A stretch of DNA of 64,000 nt. Source: Melioribacteraceae bacterium (GTDB lineage Bacteria > Bacteroidota > Ignavibacteria > Ignavibacteriales > Melioribacteraceae). The position numbers and the translations under genes are program-made. A model generated the notes under the pieces. It was not told where the DNA came from. It saw nothing but the letters and a program-made list of their open reading frames with translations, and did not search any database. The DNA lies in NCBI GenBank assembly GCA_026417375.1, contig JAOADJ010000036.1, positions 62,001 through 126,000 of the forward strand, read 5' to 3'. The stretch's first letter is position 1. Each line of letters begins with the position of its first letter. Shown here piece after piece: positions 1 through 9,692 of the stretch.

Positions 1-350
1 GATTTAATAAATTGGATCTTGGATTAGATAAATTCGGATTTTTTTGGAAAGATGAAAATCCGAAAATATTATGGCTCGGTTTGAAAGAAAATAAAAATTT
101 ATTTGAATTAGTTTCTAAAATTGATGAAGTAACTAATCAATTTGGAATTGAAAAAGAAAAAAGAAAATTTAAATCTCACATAACATTTTTAAGAATAAAA
201 AATTTAAATCATATAGACGAATTACTTTTCCTCAAAGAAGTAAAATTTGATAATATTAATTTTGTTTCAGATAAAATTCATTTGTTTAAAAGTGAATTAT
301 TAAAAACAGGTTCAGTATATAAATCATTAAAAGAATTTCAATTGAAATAG
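1..350 (+). CDS. thpR: RNA 2',3'-cyclic phosphodiesterase / 2'-5' RNA ligase family, C-terminal part
   Basis: This is the C-terminal part (about 115 residues) of a LigT/ThpR-type two-histidine phosphoesterase. The open frame runs into the left edge of the window with no stop, so the gene is truncated by the window and the first in-frame TTG (position 12) is probably not its start. The visible H-x-T-F motif in KSHITFLRIK matches the second catalytic histidine motif of the family; the first lies outside the window. Members hydrolyse 2',3'-cyclic phosphate RNA ends and show RNA ligase activity in vitro. The stop codon overlaps the Shine-Dalgarno sequence of recA nine bases on, which suggests cotranscription. 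The family call is good; the exact activity is inferred. Confidence 0.75.
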   Translation, partial: FNKLDLGLDKFGFFWKDENPKILWLGLKENKNLFELVSKIDEVTNQFGIEKEKRKFKSHITFLRIKNLNHIDELLFLKEVKFDNINFVSDKIHLFKSELLKTGSVYKSLKEFQLK

Positions 351-359
351 GAGTAAAAA

Positions 360-1409
360 ATGTCATTAGAAAAAGATCAAAGAATAAAAATTTTAGAGGA
401 TACAATTGTAAACCTCGAAAAACAATATGGAAAAGGAACAATAATGAAACTTGGTGATGGAGTTGTAACACAAGTTGAAGCAATTCCTACAGGTTCTTTA
501 TCACTTGATTATGCTTTAGGAATTGGTGGTGTTCCACGTGGCAGAATAGTTGAAATATATGGTCCTGAATCTTCTGGTAAAACAACATTATGTTTACATA
601 TTATTGCCGAAGCTCAAAAACTTGGTGGATTAGCTGCATTTATTGATGCCGAACATGCTCTTGATGTTAATTATGCCAAAAGATTAAATGTTGATACAAC
701 AAATCTTTTACTTTCACAACCCGATTTTGGCGAACAAGCTTTAGAAATAGTTGATACATTAATTCGCAGTAATGCTCTGGATGTAATAGTAGTTGATTCT
801 GTTGCAGCATTAGTTCCACGTTCCGAAATTGAGGGAGATATGGGGGATCCTCAAATGGCAATGCAGGCTCGTTTAATGTCTCAGGCATTAAGAAAAATTA
901 CTGGTGCAATTAGTAAATCAAAAACATGTGTAATTTTTATTAATCAGTTGAGAAGTAAAATAGGTGTAATGTTTGGTAGCCCGGAAACAACTACTGGTGG
1001 TAATGCATTAAAATTCTATTCTTCTGTTAGATTAGACATCAGACGTGTAGCTGCTATTAAAGATGGAAATAATGTAATTGGAAACAGAACAAAAGTTAAA
1101 GTTGCAAAAAGTAAAGTAGCTCCACCATTCAAAGAAGTTGAATTTGATATTTTATATAATGAAGGAATTAGTAAAGCTGGTGATATTATTGATTTAGCTG
1201 TTGACCATGGAATCCTGAAAAAAAGTGGTGCGTGGTTTACTTACAAAGAAGATAGATTCCAAGGAAGAGAACAATTAAAACAAAAAATGTTAGACGATCC
1301 GAAATTACTTGAAACTTTGGAATATGAAGTTAAAAAAGCTCTTGGCATGATTAAAGAAGAACAAAAAGTTGTTAAAGATGATGAACCTAAAACAAAAAAA
1401 TCTAAATGA
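360..1409 (+). CDS. recA: Recombinase RecA
   Basis: RecA forms ATP-dependent filaments on single-stranded DNA, drives strand exchange and triggers LexA self-cleavage. The 349-residue protein has the usual length. The Walker A motif [11 protein letters not shown] lies near residues 68-78. The [10 protein letters not shown] strand, the [11 protein letters not shown] segment and the [14 protein letters not shown] loop are all typical of RecA. The C-terminus ends in a charged tail. The ATG is preceded by AGGAG at a good distance. The recX gene overlaps its last four bases, the common recA-recX arrangement. I saw no convincing SOS box directly upstream, where the preceding gene is nearly contiguous. 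Confidence 0.98.
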   Translation: MSLEKDQRIKILEDTIVNLEKQYGKGTIMKLGDGVVTQVEAIPTGSLSLDYALGIGGVPRGRIVEIYGPESSGKTTLCLHIIAEAQKLGGLAAFIDAEHALDVNYAKRLNVDTTNLLLSQPDFGEQALEIVDTLIRSNALDVIVVDSVAALVPRSEIEGDMGDPQMAMQARLMSQALRKITGAISKSKTCVIFINQLRSKIGVMFGSPETTTGGNALKFYSSVRLDIRRVAAIKDGNNVIGNRTKVKVAKSKVAPPFKEVEFDILYNEGISKAGDIIDLAVDHGILKKSGAWFTYKEDRFQGREQLKQKMLDDPKLLETLEYEVKKALGMIKEEQKVVKDDEPKTKKSK

Positions 1410-2035
1410 AAATTTTATCATTAAAAAGAAAAGGAAATAACATTTTAATTACCTTGGATGATAATTCTGACTTTTTAATTGATTACAGAACTTTTGTTGA
1501 TTTTAGAATTCATAAAGATGTAGAAATATCAATTGAATTGATGAAGCTGCTCTCACAGGAGAGCAGTTTTGTTAAATGTAAAGATTCAGCTTTCAGATTT
1601 TTGGCAAGAAGACTTCATTCTACAAAAGAACTAAAATTAAAATTGCAAAAGAAAAATTATTCTAAAGAAATAATTGATAAAACAATTTTTCATTTAAATG
1701 AACAAAACTATTTGAATGATGAAGAATTTGCTTTACAATTTGTAAAAGAAAAAATCAGCAGAGGAAAAATTGGAATTAATAAAATTGTCAGCGAACTTAA
1801 AAATAAAGGAATAAATAACGAGATTACTCAAAAAATAATTTCTTCTATTGACAATAATACTTTTAATGATAATATAAATACACTCATCAAAAAAAAATTA
1901 AACCAATTAAAAAACAAAGAAACTGATAAAAGAAAAATAAAACAAAAAATTATTTCACATCTTATATCCAAAGGATACGATTACGATTCAATTTACAATT
2001 CATTAAAAAACTTTGATCTAGCAAAGGAAGAATAA
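1406..2035 (+). CDS. recX: Regulatory protein RecX
   Basis: RecX binds the RecA filament and limits its extension and ATPase activity. The 209-residue product has the helical repeat pattern of the family, including [19 protein letters not shown] and the later [14 protein letters not shown] and [18 protein letters not shown] segments. The N-terminal part (about residues 1-45) is a less conserved beta-rich extension common in long RecX proteins. It starts inside the recA stop (ATGA overlap, 4 bases), which implies translational coupling. The 55 bases between recX and the next gene hold no obvious terminator. Confidence 0.93.
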   Translation: MKILSLKRKGNNILITLDDNSDFLIDYRTFVDFRIHKDVEISIELMKLLSQESSFVKCKDSAFRFLARRLHSTKELKLKLQKKNYSKEIIDKTIFHLNEQNYLNDEEFALQFVKEKISRGKIGINKIVSELKNKGINNEITQKIISSIDNNTFNDNINTLIKKKLNQLKNKETDKRKIKQKIISHLISKGYDYDSIYNSLKNFDLAKEE

Positions 2036-2090
2036 TTTTTTTGAATCAGTAACCTTCTTTATTTTTGAGCACACAATTTTTAGGTGAAAC

Positions 2091-3263
2091 ATGACATTAA
2101 TTAACAAAGTTGATTATTACAATATTGAAAGTTTACTAAGTGAAGATGAAATTATGGTTAGAGATACTGTAAGTGATTTCGTTGATGCCGAAGTGATTCC
2201 GATTATCGAAAAGTATTATCACGATGAAAAATTTCCAGATCATTTAATACCAAAGTTAGGTGAAATGGGTTTATTTGGAATTACACTTCCACAGAAATAT
2301 GGATGCGCTGAAATGAACAATGTTGCTTATGGATTAGCAATGCAAGAATTAGAAAGAGGTGATAGTGGACTTCGTAGTTTTGTTTCTGTTCAAAGTGCAT
2401 TGGTTATGTATCCAATTTATACATTTGGAAGTGAAGAACAAAGAAGTTATTGGTTACCAAAATTAGCTACTGGTGAAAAAATTGGTTGTTTTGGTTTAAC
2501 TGAACCAGATTATGGCTCAAATCCGGGAGGAATGATTACACGTGCTGAAAAAGTTGATGGAGGTTATATTTTAAACGGTGCAAAAATGTGGATAACAAAT
2601 GGTACTATTGCTGATATTTCAGTTGTGTGGGCAAAACTTGATGGTGTTGTTTATGGATTTTTAGTTGAGAAAGGTACTAAAGGTTTTGAAGCTCCTGAAA
2701 TGAAAGGTAAACATTCATTAAAAGCATCAGTAACTTCTGAATTAGTTTTGCAAGATGTTTTTATACCTGAAGAAAATTTATTGCCAAATTCTCGTGGATT
2801 AAAATCTGCCTTGATGTGTTTATCTCAGGCAAGATATGGAATTGCCTGGGGAGTTGTTGGGTCAATGATGGCTTGTTACGATTCTGCTCTTGAATATGCT
2901 AAGTCAAGAAAACAATTCAGTAAACCTATTGCTGCTTATCAAATTACTCAAGAAAAATTAGTTTACATGATAACAGAAATAACAAAAGCTCAATTATTAA
3001 ATTTGCAATTGGGTAGAATGAAAGATAAAAATGAAGCTAAGTTCACACATATATCAATGGCAAAAAGAAATAATTGTGAAAAAGCTTTAGATATCGCACG
3101 TGTTGCACGAGAAATTCTTGGTGCTAATGGAATATTAAATGAATACCCGGTCATGAGACACATGAATAATTTAGAATCGGTAAAAACTTATGAAGGAACT
3201 CATGAAATGCATACTTTAATTATTGGTGAAGATATTACAGGATTTGCTGCTTTTGATAATTAA
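2091..3263 (+). CDS. Acyl-CoA dehydrogenase, glutaryl-CoA dehydrogenase type
   Basis: This is a 390-residue FAD-dependent acyl-CoA dehydrogenase with the complete three-domain fold. Several segments are those of glutaryl-CoA dehydrogenases rather than straight-chain enzymes: ERGDSGLRSFVSVQSALVM, GCFGLTEPDYGSNPGGM, ARYGIAWG and YEGTHEMHTLIIG. The catalytic glutamate is expected at about residue 368 in the YEGTHE motif. Such enzymes oxidise and decarboxylate glutaryl-CoA to crotonyl-CoA in lysine/tryptophan or aromatic breakdown, passing electrons to ETF. No partner genes of glutarate metabolism lie beside it; it sits alone between recX and guaB. A non-decarboxylating homologue is possible. Confidence 0.82.
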   Translation: MTLINKVDYYNIESLLSEDEIMVRDTVSDFVDAEVIPIIEKYYHDEKFPDHLIPKLGEMGLFGITLPQKYGCAEMNNVAYGLAMQELERGDSGLRSFVSVQSALVMYPIYTFGSEEQRSYWLPKLATGEKIGCFGLTEPDYGSNPGGMITRAEKVDGGYILNGAKMWITNGTIADISVVWAKLDGVVYGFLVEKGTKGFEAPEMKGKHSLKASVTSELVLQDVFIPEENLLPNSRGLKSALMCLSQARYGIAWGVVGSMMACYDSALEYAKSRKQFSKPIAAYQITQEKLVYMITEITKAQLLNLQLGRMKDKNEAKFTHISMAKRNNCEKALDIARVAREILGANGILNEYPVMRHMNNLESVKTYEGTHEMHTLIIGEDITGFAAFDN

Positions 3264-3277
3264 TTTAAAACGGAGAT

Positions 3278-4753
3278 ATGATGAAAAATAAAATAAGCTT
3301 TGAAGGAATTACTTTTGATGACATATTACTTGTACCTTCAAAATCAGCTGTGCTTCCAAGAGAAGTTGACATTACTACAAAATTGACAAATGAAATTAAA
3401 TTAAATATTCCTTTCATTTCCGCAGCAATGGATACTGTAACTGAAGCTCAAATGGCAATTGCTATGGCAGCACAAGGTGGAATTGGTTTTATTCATAAAA
3501 ATATGTCCATTGAAAAACAAGCTGAAGAAGTTGACCGTGTAAAAAGATCTGAAAGCGGAATGATTGTAAATCCAATTACACTTACACCAGATAAATCAAT
3601 ACGTGAAGCAGAAGCAATAATGTCAAAATATCATATCTCCGGAATTCCTGTTGTTGATTTAAATAATAAATTGGTTGGAATTCTTACCAACAGAGATTTA
3701 CGCTTTGAAATCAATAAAGATTTACCAGTTTACGAATTAATGACAAAAGAAAATTTAATTACTGCACCACTTGGAACAACATTAGAAGAAGCACAAAAAA
3801 TTCTTCACAAACATCGAATTGAAAAATTACCAGTCGTAGATAAAAAAGGTGTAATTAAAGGTTTAATTACTTATAAAGACATATTAAAAAAGAAAAAATT
3901 TCCAAACGCATGTAAAGATGATTTAGGAAGATTAAGAGTTGGTGCTGCAGTTGGTGTTTCTAAAGATACTATTGAAAGAGTGGAAGCATTAATAAATTCA
4001 AATGTTGATGTTATTACAATTGATACAGCACATGGTCATTCTGAAGGTGTATTAAAAGTTATAAAAACAATCAGAAAAAAATTCCCTAATCTTCAATTAA
4101 TAGCTGGAAATATTGTTACCAAAGAAGCAGCTATTGAACTTTATAATGCTGGAGTAGATGCAGTTAAAGTTGGAATTGGTGCCGGTTCAATTTGCACAAC
4201 AAGAGTTGTTGCCGGTGTTGGTGTTCCACAAATTAGTGCTGTATTAGAAGTTGCTCAAGCTTTAAAAGGAAAGATACCGGTAATTTCAGATGGTGGAGTA
4301 AAACAAACCGGAGATGCGGCTAAAGCAATTGCAGCTGGAGCAGATACTGTTATGATGGGTGGTATGCTAGCCGGTTGTGAAGAATCCCCCGGTGAAAAAG
4401 TTTTATTTGAAGGAAGAAGTTTTAAAGTTTATCGTGGAATGGGTTCACTTGGTGCAATGAAACAAGGTAGCAGCGATAGATATTTCCAGGATGTTGAAGA
4501 AGATATTAAAAAAATAGTTCCGGAAGGTATCGAAGGACGTGTTCCTTATAAAGGTATTCTTGCTGATACAATTTATCAGTTTGTTGGTGGATTAAGAGCA
4601 GCAATGGGTTATTGCGGTACAAAAAATATTAAAGAATTTCAGTCAACAACTAAATTTGTAAAAATCTCAAACGCTGGATTACGTGAAAGTCATCCGCATG
4701 ATGTTTTAATTACTGAAGAAGCTCCTAATTATCAAATTACTCATAAATTATAA
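3278..4753 (+). CDS. guaB: Inosine-5'-monophosphate dehydrogenase
   Basis: GuaB oxidises IMP to XMP with NAD+, the committed step of GTP synthesis. The protein has 491 residues, as expected for a form with CBS domains. The N-terminal barrel begins [16 protein letters not shown]. Two CBS repeats lie at about residues 95-210 ([13 protein letters not shown] and [13 protein letters not shown]). The catalytic cysteine is in [11 protein letters not shown]. The phosphate loop and flap follow in [20 protein letters not shown] and [13 protein letters not shown] sequence precedes ATGATG; either ATG could serve as start, and I kept the first. It lies one gene before purD, so two purine genes are close. 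Confidence 0.97.
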   Translation: MMKNKISFEGITFDDILLVPSKSAVLPREVDITTKLTNEIKLNIPFISAAMDTVTEAQMAIAMAAQGGIGFIHKNMSIEKQAEEVDRVKRSESGMIVNPITLTPDKSIREAEAIMSKYHISGIPVVDLNNKLVGILTNRDLRFEINKDLPVYELMTKENLITAPLGTTLEEAQKILHKHRIEKLPVVDKKGVIKGLITYKDILKKKKFPNACKDDLGRLRVGAAVGVSKDTIERVEALINSNVDVITIDTAHGHSEGVLKVIKTIRKKFPNLQLIAGNIVTKEAAIELYNAGVDAVKVGIGAGSICTTRVVAGVGVPQISAVLEVAQALKGKIPVISDGGVKQTGDAAKAIAAGADTVMMGGMLAGCEESPGEKVLFEGRSFKVYRGMGSLGAMKQGSSDRYFQDVEEDIKKIVPEGIEGRVPYKGILADTIYQFVGGLRAAMGYCGTKNIKEFQSTTKFVKISNAGLRESHPHDVLITEEAPNYQITHKL

Positions 4754-4758
4754 TTCTT

Positions 4759-6042
4759 ATGTACAAAGTTCTAATTATTGCATATTATTATCCCCCAATG
4801 GGACTAAGTGGTGTACAACGTGTATTAAAATTTACCAAATACATGCATAAAAATAATTGGCAACCTACAGTTATTACAACAGGAAATGTTGCTTATTATG
4901 CACATGATTTATCACTATTAAAAGAAGCTGAAGAAGCTGGCGTTGAAATTATAAGAACAGAAGCTTTTGATATTAATTCTATTCTTGGTGCAAAATATAA
5001 AACTGTAAGTATGCCAAAAGAATTTATTAGAAAATTACTTTCAAGACTAAGTAAAACTTTTTTTATTCCTGATAACAAAAAATCATGGTCTAAAAAGGCA
5101 TATCAAATTGCTAAAGAAAAATTATCAAAAGAAAAATTTGATATGATTTTTGTTTCTGTCCCTCCTTATTCACAATTCATAATGGCTGCAAAATTGAAAA
5201 AGGAATTTAATCTTCCTTTATTTGTTGATTACAGGGATTTGTGGTACGAAAATCATTTTGCTTTTTATATTACTCCTTACCATAAATACAAACACAAAAA
5301 ACTTGAATATGTTTCGTTAAAGCAAACAGAAAAAATTGTTGCCATTAACAGAAAAATCAAAGAAAAGATTTTATTAAGCTATCCATTTTTAAAATATGAT
5401 GATGTAATTATAATTCCGCATGGATATGATAGTGAAGATTTTCAAAAGTATGAGCCATATAAGAAATTAAATTCCAAAATGAAATTAACTTATGCCGGAA
5501 TATTTTATGAAAATATTACTCCCGAATATTTCTTAAGAGCATTTAAGGAATTGACAATTGATTCTCCTGAAATTGCAAATAATATAGAACTGGAATTTAT
5601 CGGTCATTTAAGGAAAGAAAATCAAAAATTAATTAATGAATTAGGTTTAAAAAATTATGTTATTGAGTATGGATATTTAGAACATGATGAAGTTATAAAA
5701 AGAATAAAAAGTAGTGATGTACTATGGATGATGATAGGTAATACAAAAAATGCTGAAACTATTTCTACAAGTAAATTATTTGAATATTTTGGTTCAAGAA
5801 AACCAATACTTGGATGTGTGCCAGAAGGTGCTGCAAAACAAGCTTTAAAAGAATATGGAGCTTCGTTCATTACAAATCCAGATTACATTGATGAAATTAA
5901 AAATGCAATTAAAGAAATCTATAATTTATATGTCCAAAATAAATTACCAAAACCAAACGAAGATTTTGTAGAAAAACATGATAGAGTAAAATTAACTGAA
6001 CAATTAACAACTGCATTTCAATTTTATTTGAGGGCAGAATGA
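4759..6042 (+). CDS. Glycosyltransferase, family 4-like
   Basis: This is a 427-residue cytosolic or membrane-associated glycosyltransferase of the GT-B fold. The N-terminus KVLIIAYYYPPMGLSGVQR is the classic opening of the family-4-like donor-independent domain. After residue 200 come the linker IIPHGYD and the C-terminal Rossmann domain with KLTYAGIFYENITPEYFLRA and the nucleotide-sugar region STSKLFEYFGSRKPILGCVPEG. Such enzymes act on cell-surface glycans; donor and acceptor cannot be read from the sequence. It starts five bases after guaB and overlaps purD by four bases, so it appears to be in a transcript with purine genes, and no other glycan genes are adjacent. Confidence 0.85.
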   Translation: MYKVLIIAYYYPPMGLSGVQRVLKFTKYMHKNNWQPTVITTGNVAYYAHDLSLLKEAEEAGVEIIRTEAFDINSILGAKYKTVSMPKEFIRKLLSRLSKTFFIPDNKKSWSKKAYQIAKEKLSKEKFDMIFVSVPPYSQFIMAAKLKKEFNLPLFVDYRDLWYENHFAFYITPYHKYKHKKLEYVSLKQTEKIVAINRKIKEKILLSYPFLKYDDVIIIPHGYDSEDFQKYEPYKKLNSKMKLTYAGIFYENITPEYFLRAFKELTIDSPEIANNIELEFIGHLRKENQKLINELGLKNYVIEYGYLEHDEVIKRIKSSDVLWMMIGNTKNAETISTSKLFEYFGSRKPILGCVPEGAAKQALKEYGASFITNPDYIDEIKNAIKEIYNLYVQNKLPKPNEDFVEKHDRVKLTEQLTTAFQFYLRAE

Positions 6043-7319
6043 AAGTTGCAATAATTGGTGGTGGCGGAAGGGAGCATGTAATTGCTCTAAAAATCTCTGA
6101 AAGTAATTTGTTGAATGAGTTATTTATTTTACCCGGTAATCCGGGTACTGAAAAATTGGGAACGAATGTTCCAATTAAAAGTGATGATATTAATGGAATA
6201 GTAAAATTTTGTACCGAAAATAAAATTGAATTAGTAATTATTGGTCCTGAAAAACCATTGACAATGGGTTTAGCAGAAGGATTAATAGAAAATGATATCA
6301 AAGTTTTTGGTCCAACAAAAGCAGCAGCACGAATAGAAGGGGAAAAATCTTTTGCAAAAAATTTAATGATGAAATACAATATACCAACTGCAAGCTTTAA
6401 AGTATTTCACAAAGAAAATTATGATGATGCATTAAACTATTTGAAAAGAGTAAGTTATCCAATTGTAATTAAAGCCGATGGTATTGCTTCAGGAAAAGGT
6501 GTAATAATTCCTGAAACTTATGAAGATGCAAAAGAAGCAGTGAAAGAATGTTTTGTAAATTCTTCATTTGGCAAAGCAGGTGAAAAAATTGTAATTGAAG
6601 AATATATGACAGGGCAGGAAGCATCTGTTTTTGCTATAACTGATGGTAATGATTTTGTTCTTTTGCCAGCTGCTCAGGATCATAAAAGAATTTTTGATGG
6701 AGATAAAGGTAAAAATACTGGTGGTATGGGAGCATATGCTCCAACTCCTTTTGTAAATGAAAATGATTATAAAATAATTTCGGATAAAATTATTAAACCA
6801 ACATTAGAAGCATTGAATGAAAATAAATCAAAGTTTGTCGGTTGTCTTTATTGTGGTCTTATGATGACTTCTGAAGGACCGAAAGTAGTTGAGTTTAATT
6901 GTCGTTTTGGCGATCCTGAAACTCAGGTTGTTTTACCTTTAATAAGTGGAGATTTTCTTGAACTATTATTTTCTGCATCCAATGGAAATATTAATAAAAA
7001 TTCAATTTCAATAGAAAATAAAACTTCTGTATGTGTAGTACTTGCTTCAAAAGGATATCCAGATAAAGTTGAAAAGGGAATAGAAATTTTTGGAATTGAT
7101 GATGCAAATAAATGTGAAAATATTTCAATAATACACGCCGGTACCAAAAAATTAAACAACAAAATTTTAACTGATGGTGGTAGAGTTTTAAATATAGTCG
7201 GAACAATTAACAGTAATAACTTAAAGTTATGTAAAGAAATAACTTACAATGCTTTATCAAAAATAAATTTTGATGGTATGCAATACAGAAAAGATATTGC
7301 AGACAAAGCAATTAATTAA
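6039..7319 (+). CDS. purD: Phosphoribosylamine-glycine ligase
   Basis: PurD joins phosphoribosylamine to glycine using ATP, step two of de novo purine synthesis. The 426-residue protein begins KVAIIGGGGREH, the family hallmark, followed by ILPGNPGTEKLG. The ATP-grasp core follows, with VIKADGIASGKGVIIP and EEYMTGQEASVFAITDG, then the signature KNTGGMGAYAP and VVEFNCRFGDPETQ. Its start overlaps the stop of the glycosyltransferase gene (ATGA). It ends 23 bases before the end of the convergent HIT gene; that gap has no strong hairpin that I can see. Confidence 0.97.
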   Translation: MKVAIIGGGGREHVIALKISESNLLNELFILPGNPGTEKLGTNVPIKSDDINGIVKFCTENKIELVIIGPEKPLTMGLAEGLIENDIKVFGPTKAAARIEGEKSFAKNLMMKYNIPTASFKVFHKENYDDALNYLKRVSYPIVIKADGIASGKGVIIPETYEDAKEAVKECFVNSSFGKAGEKIVIEEYMTGQEASVFAITDGNDFVLLPAAQDHKRIFDGDKGKNTGGMGAYAPTPFVNENDYKIISDKIIKPTLEALNENKSKFVGCLYCGLMMTSEGPKVVEFNCRFGDPETQVVLPLISGDFLELLFSASNGNINKNSISIENKTSVCVVLASKGYPDKVEKGIEIFGIDDANKCENISIIHAGTKKLNNKILTDGGRVLNIVGTINSNNLKLCKEITYNALSKINFDGMQYRKDIADKAIN

Positions 7320-7342
7320 TATGGATCATTAAAAATATTTTA

Positions 7343-7693
7343 TCATCCCGGAGGCCATGTTAATTTTCTTCCACCAAGAAGATGTAGATGAATATGTGGA
7401 ACTTCCTGACCTGAATCTGCTCCGGAATTTAATACTAACCTAAACCCACTTTCAAAAACTCCCATTTTCTTTGCAACTTCATTTGCGACATCAAATAAAT
7501 CACCAAGCAACTTTGAATGGTTTTCTGATTTCAAATCTCTTGCTGATTCAATTTCTGTAGTTTTGGGAATTATTAAAATATGCACAGGTGCTTGTGGATT
7601 AATATCTTTGAATGCTAATACTGTGTCATTTTCAAAAACAATATTAGCAGGAATTTCTTTACGAATAATTTTAGCAAATATTGTTTCAGCCAT
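7343..7693 (-). CDS. HIT family protein, HinT-type purine nucleoside phosphoramidase
   Basis: This is a 116-residue histidine-triad protein. The start ETIFAKIIRKEIPANIV and the C-terminal triad motif VPHIHLHLLGGRKL are typical of the HinT branch, which hydrolyses adenosine 5'-phosphoramidates and related adducts in the cytosol. It is the last gene of the eight-gene minus-strand run and begins two bases after the NtrC-type regulator ends. Nothing in the sequence links it functionally to the acyl-CoA genes upstream. The family call is firm; the physiological substrate is not known from sequence. Confidence 0.93.
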   Translation of the reverse strand: MAETIFAKIIRKEIPANIVFENDTVLAFKDINPQAPVHILIIPKTTEIESARDLKSENHSKLLGDLFDVANEVAKKMGVFESGFRLVLNSGADSGQEVPHIHLHLLGGRKLTWPPG

Positions 7694-7695
7694 AA

Positions 7696-9048
7696 TTATT
7701 CCTTCTCAATTTGATATTTTTTTAATTTATTATAGAGATGACTACGTTGTATTCCTAAAATTTCTGCAGTTTTACTCATATTCCAGTTGTTTGCATTCAA
7801 TTGTTTAATTATAAATGCTCTTTCAACTTTTTCTTTGAAATCCTGAAAACTATTGTTAATGTCGAAAAGATCATCTGTAATTGAATTAGAACCAGAGTAA
7901 AATGAATTAACATCTTTTTCAGTAATTTCATTTTTAGATGACATAATTACAATTCGTTCAATTACATTTCTGAGTTCGCGGATATTTCCTTTCCATGAAA
8001 AAGTTTGTAATGTTTTAACAGCACTATTTGTAAAAGTTTTAAGAGGAAATTTATTTTTTTCGCAAATTAATTTTGTGAAATGTTCAACAAGTAAAGGTAT
8101 ATCATCTTTTCTTTCACGCAAAGGAGGAATATGAATTGGGATAACATTTAACCTGTGAAATAAATCTTCTCTGAAATTACCTTTTGAAATTTCAGCTTGT
8201 ATATCTTTATTAGTTGCGGAAATAATTCTGACATCTACATCAATTTTATTTGTCCCACCAACTCTTTCAATTTTATTTTCTTCAATTGCTCTTAATACTT
8301 TAGCCTGAGCTTGTAAACTCATATCACCAATTTCATCTAGGAATAAATTTCCTCCATCTGCTAATTCAAATTTGCCTATTCTTTGTTTTATTGCGCCAGT
8401 AAATGAACCTTTTTCATGTCCAAATAATTCTGATTCAATTAATTCTTGTGGTATTGCAGCACAATTTACTTCAATTAATTCTTTTTTATTTCTTAAACTT
8501 TGTCTATGAATTTCCTGAGCAACTAATTCTTTTCCAGTTCCATTTTCGCCTGTAATTAATATTCTGGCATCTGTTTTTGCAACTTTAGAAATTGTTTCTA
8601 AAATATTTAGAATTGCTTTACTGTTACCAATTATTTTATTTGCCGAAAGTAATTCGTTTTTTAGTTTCTTGTTTTCTTTTTGTAATGAAATTTGATTTGC
8701 AGCATTTCTTACAGCAATTACTAATTTATCTCTTTCAATTGGTTTTTCTAAAAAATCAAATGCTCCAAGTTTAGTTGCTTTAACTGCGTTTTCTATATTA
8801 CTGTTAGCTGATATAATTATTGTTTTTATTTCAATTTCTTTTTCTTTAATCCAATTTAAAATTTCAAATCCATTTTTTGAAGGCATATTTATATCAAGCA
8901 AAAGAATTGAAAACTCTCCATATTCAATTTTTTCTAATCCTTCCAATGGATTTGTAGTATATTCAACAAAATAGTTTTCAAATTCCAAAATCATTTTAAT
9001 GCTTTTACAAATCTCTATTTCATCGTCAATGATTAATACTGATTTCAT
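7696..9048 (-). CDS. Sigma-54-dependent response regulator, NtrC/NtrX type
   Basis: This 450-residue protein has the full NtrC architecture. A receiver domain covers about residues 1-120, with acidic pocket DDE at 8-10 and phospho-acceptor Asp52 in LLLDINMP. The AAA+ domain follows, with Walker A GENGTGKE at about 167-174 and the sigma-54 contact loop GSFTGA at about 214-219, a common variant of GAFTGA. The C-terminal Fis-type helix-turn-helix contains SKTAEILGIQRSHLYNKL. It should activate sigma-54 promoters when phosphorylated. No histidine kinase lies next to it, so it is an orphan here. Its start overlaps the upstream secreted-protein gene by four bases, placing it in the acyl-CoA operon. 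Confidence 0.93.
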   Translation of the reverse strand: MKSVLIIDDEIEICKSIKMILEFENYFVEYTTNPLEGLEKIEYGEFSILLLDINMPSKNGFEILNWIKEKEIEIKTIIISANSNIENAVKATKLGAFDFLEKPIERDKLVIAVRNAANQISLQKENKKLKNELLSANKIIGNSKAILNILETISKVAKTDARILITGENGTGKELVAQEIHRQSLRNKKELIEVNCAAIPQELIESELFGHEKGSFTGAIKQRIGKFELADGGNLFLDEIGDMSLQAQAKVLRAIEENKIERVGGTNKIDVDVRIISATNKDIQAEISKGNFREDLFHRLNVIPIHIPPLRERKDDIPLLVEHFTKLICEKNKFPLKTFTNSAVKTLQTFSWKGNIRELRNVIERIVIMSSKNEITEKDVNSFYSGSNSITDDLFDINNSFQDFKEKVERAFIIKQLNANNWNMSKTAEILGIQRSHLYNKLKKYQIEKE

Positions 9049-9692
9049 ATTTTATCTCTGAAAAATAAAAGTTGATAAATTAACAATGCTTTTGAAGGTT
9101 TACTTTTTAAGTCAATCATTAACATTTCTCCGAAAAATTCACCTAAATTGTTTGCAATTAAATCTTTGGAATCAAAATTTCCATTTGCAAAAAAATTACT
9201 TTCAGTAATCTCAACAAAAATACCCATAAATTTTGAAATGTTGAAAGGTGAAAAATTATATCTTAAAAATGCATTTCCAAAAAAGTGAGAAAGTTTATCT
9301 TTATCACCGAAAGAATTATTTGGTGTATCAAAAAATATTTTAGAAGGTAAATTGTTTAATCTTTTTATAAATGTATCTTTATTAGGAGAGGGAAGAGGAA
9401 TATTTATTTTCGCTGAAAAAATTTTTAATTCAATTTTGTTAAATGGTAAAGAAGAAAAAGTTAGACACAAAAGTGCTTCGGAAACATCATAATTAAAAAA
9501 TATAATTGCTTTTGAAAAAAGAGAATCAACTTTTTCCAAATCATTTTGAATTAAAGAAAATTCATTTGAAGTAATATAATCTGTTAAATAAAATAAACCA
9601 CCATAAAAATTTTTTTCATAATTTTTTTGAGGATATAAGAAAGAAAAAGAAATAAAAAAAATGATTATGAATATTTGTCTTTCGATTTTCAG
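9045..9692 (-). CDS. Secreted protein of unknown function, CTG start
   Basis: I do not recognise this 215-residue protein. Reading the frame back from its ATGA overlap with the NtrC-type gene, the open frame extends to a CTG at 9690-9692. That CTG shares a CTGA overlap with the stop of the carboxyltransferase and has GGAG ten bases upstream. The resulting N-terminus (KIERQIFIIIFFISFSFLYP) is a plausible signal peptide. The only later NTG codon near the front is TTG at 9537-9539, which would remove this segment. The mature part is mixed alpha/beta with no cysteine pairs or known motif. It may be periplasmic or surface exposed. The position suggests cotranscription with acyl-CoA genes and the regulator; the function is unknown. 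Confidence 0.7.
   Translation of the reverse strand: MKIERQIFIIIFFISFSFLYPQKNYEKNFYGGLFYLTDYITSNEFSLIQNDLEKVDSLFSKAIIFFNYDVSEALLCLTFSSLPFNKIELKIFSAKINIPLPSPNKDTFIKRLNNLPSKIFFDTPNNSFGDKDKLSHFFGNAFLRYNFSPFNISKFMGIFVEITESNFFANGNFDSKDLIANNLGEFFGEMLMIDLKSKPSKALLIYQLLFFRDKI

Noticed and set aside
12-350. TTG at position 12 as the start of the first gene
   Set aside because: The frame is open to the window edge and the product lacks the first H-x-T/S motif of the family, so the gene is truncated on the left and this TTG is internal.
4896-5078. Minus-strand open frames inside the glycosyltransferase, purD, plsX and other genes
   Set aside because: They lie wholly within recognised genes, have low-complexity products and no ribosome sites.
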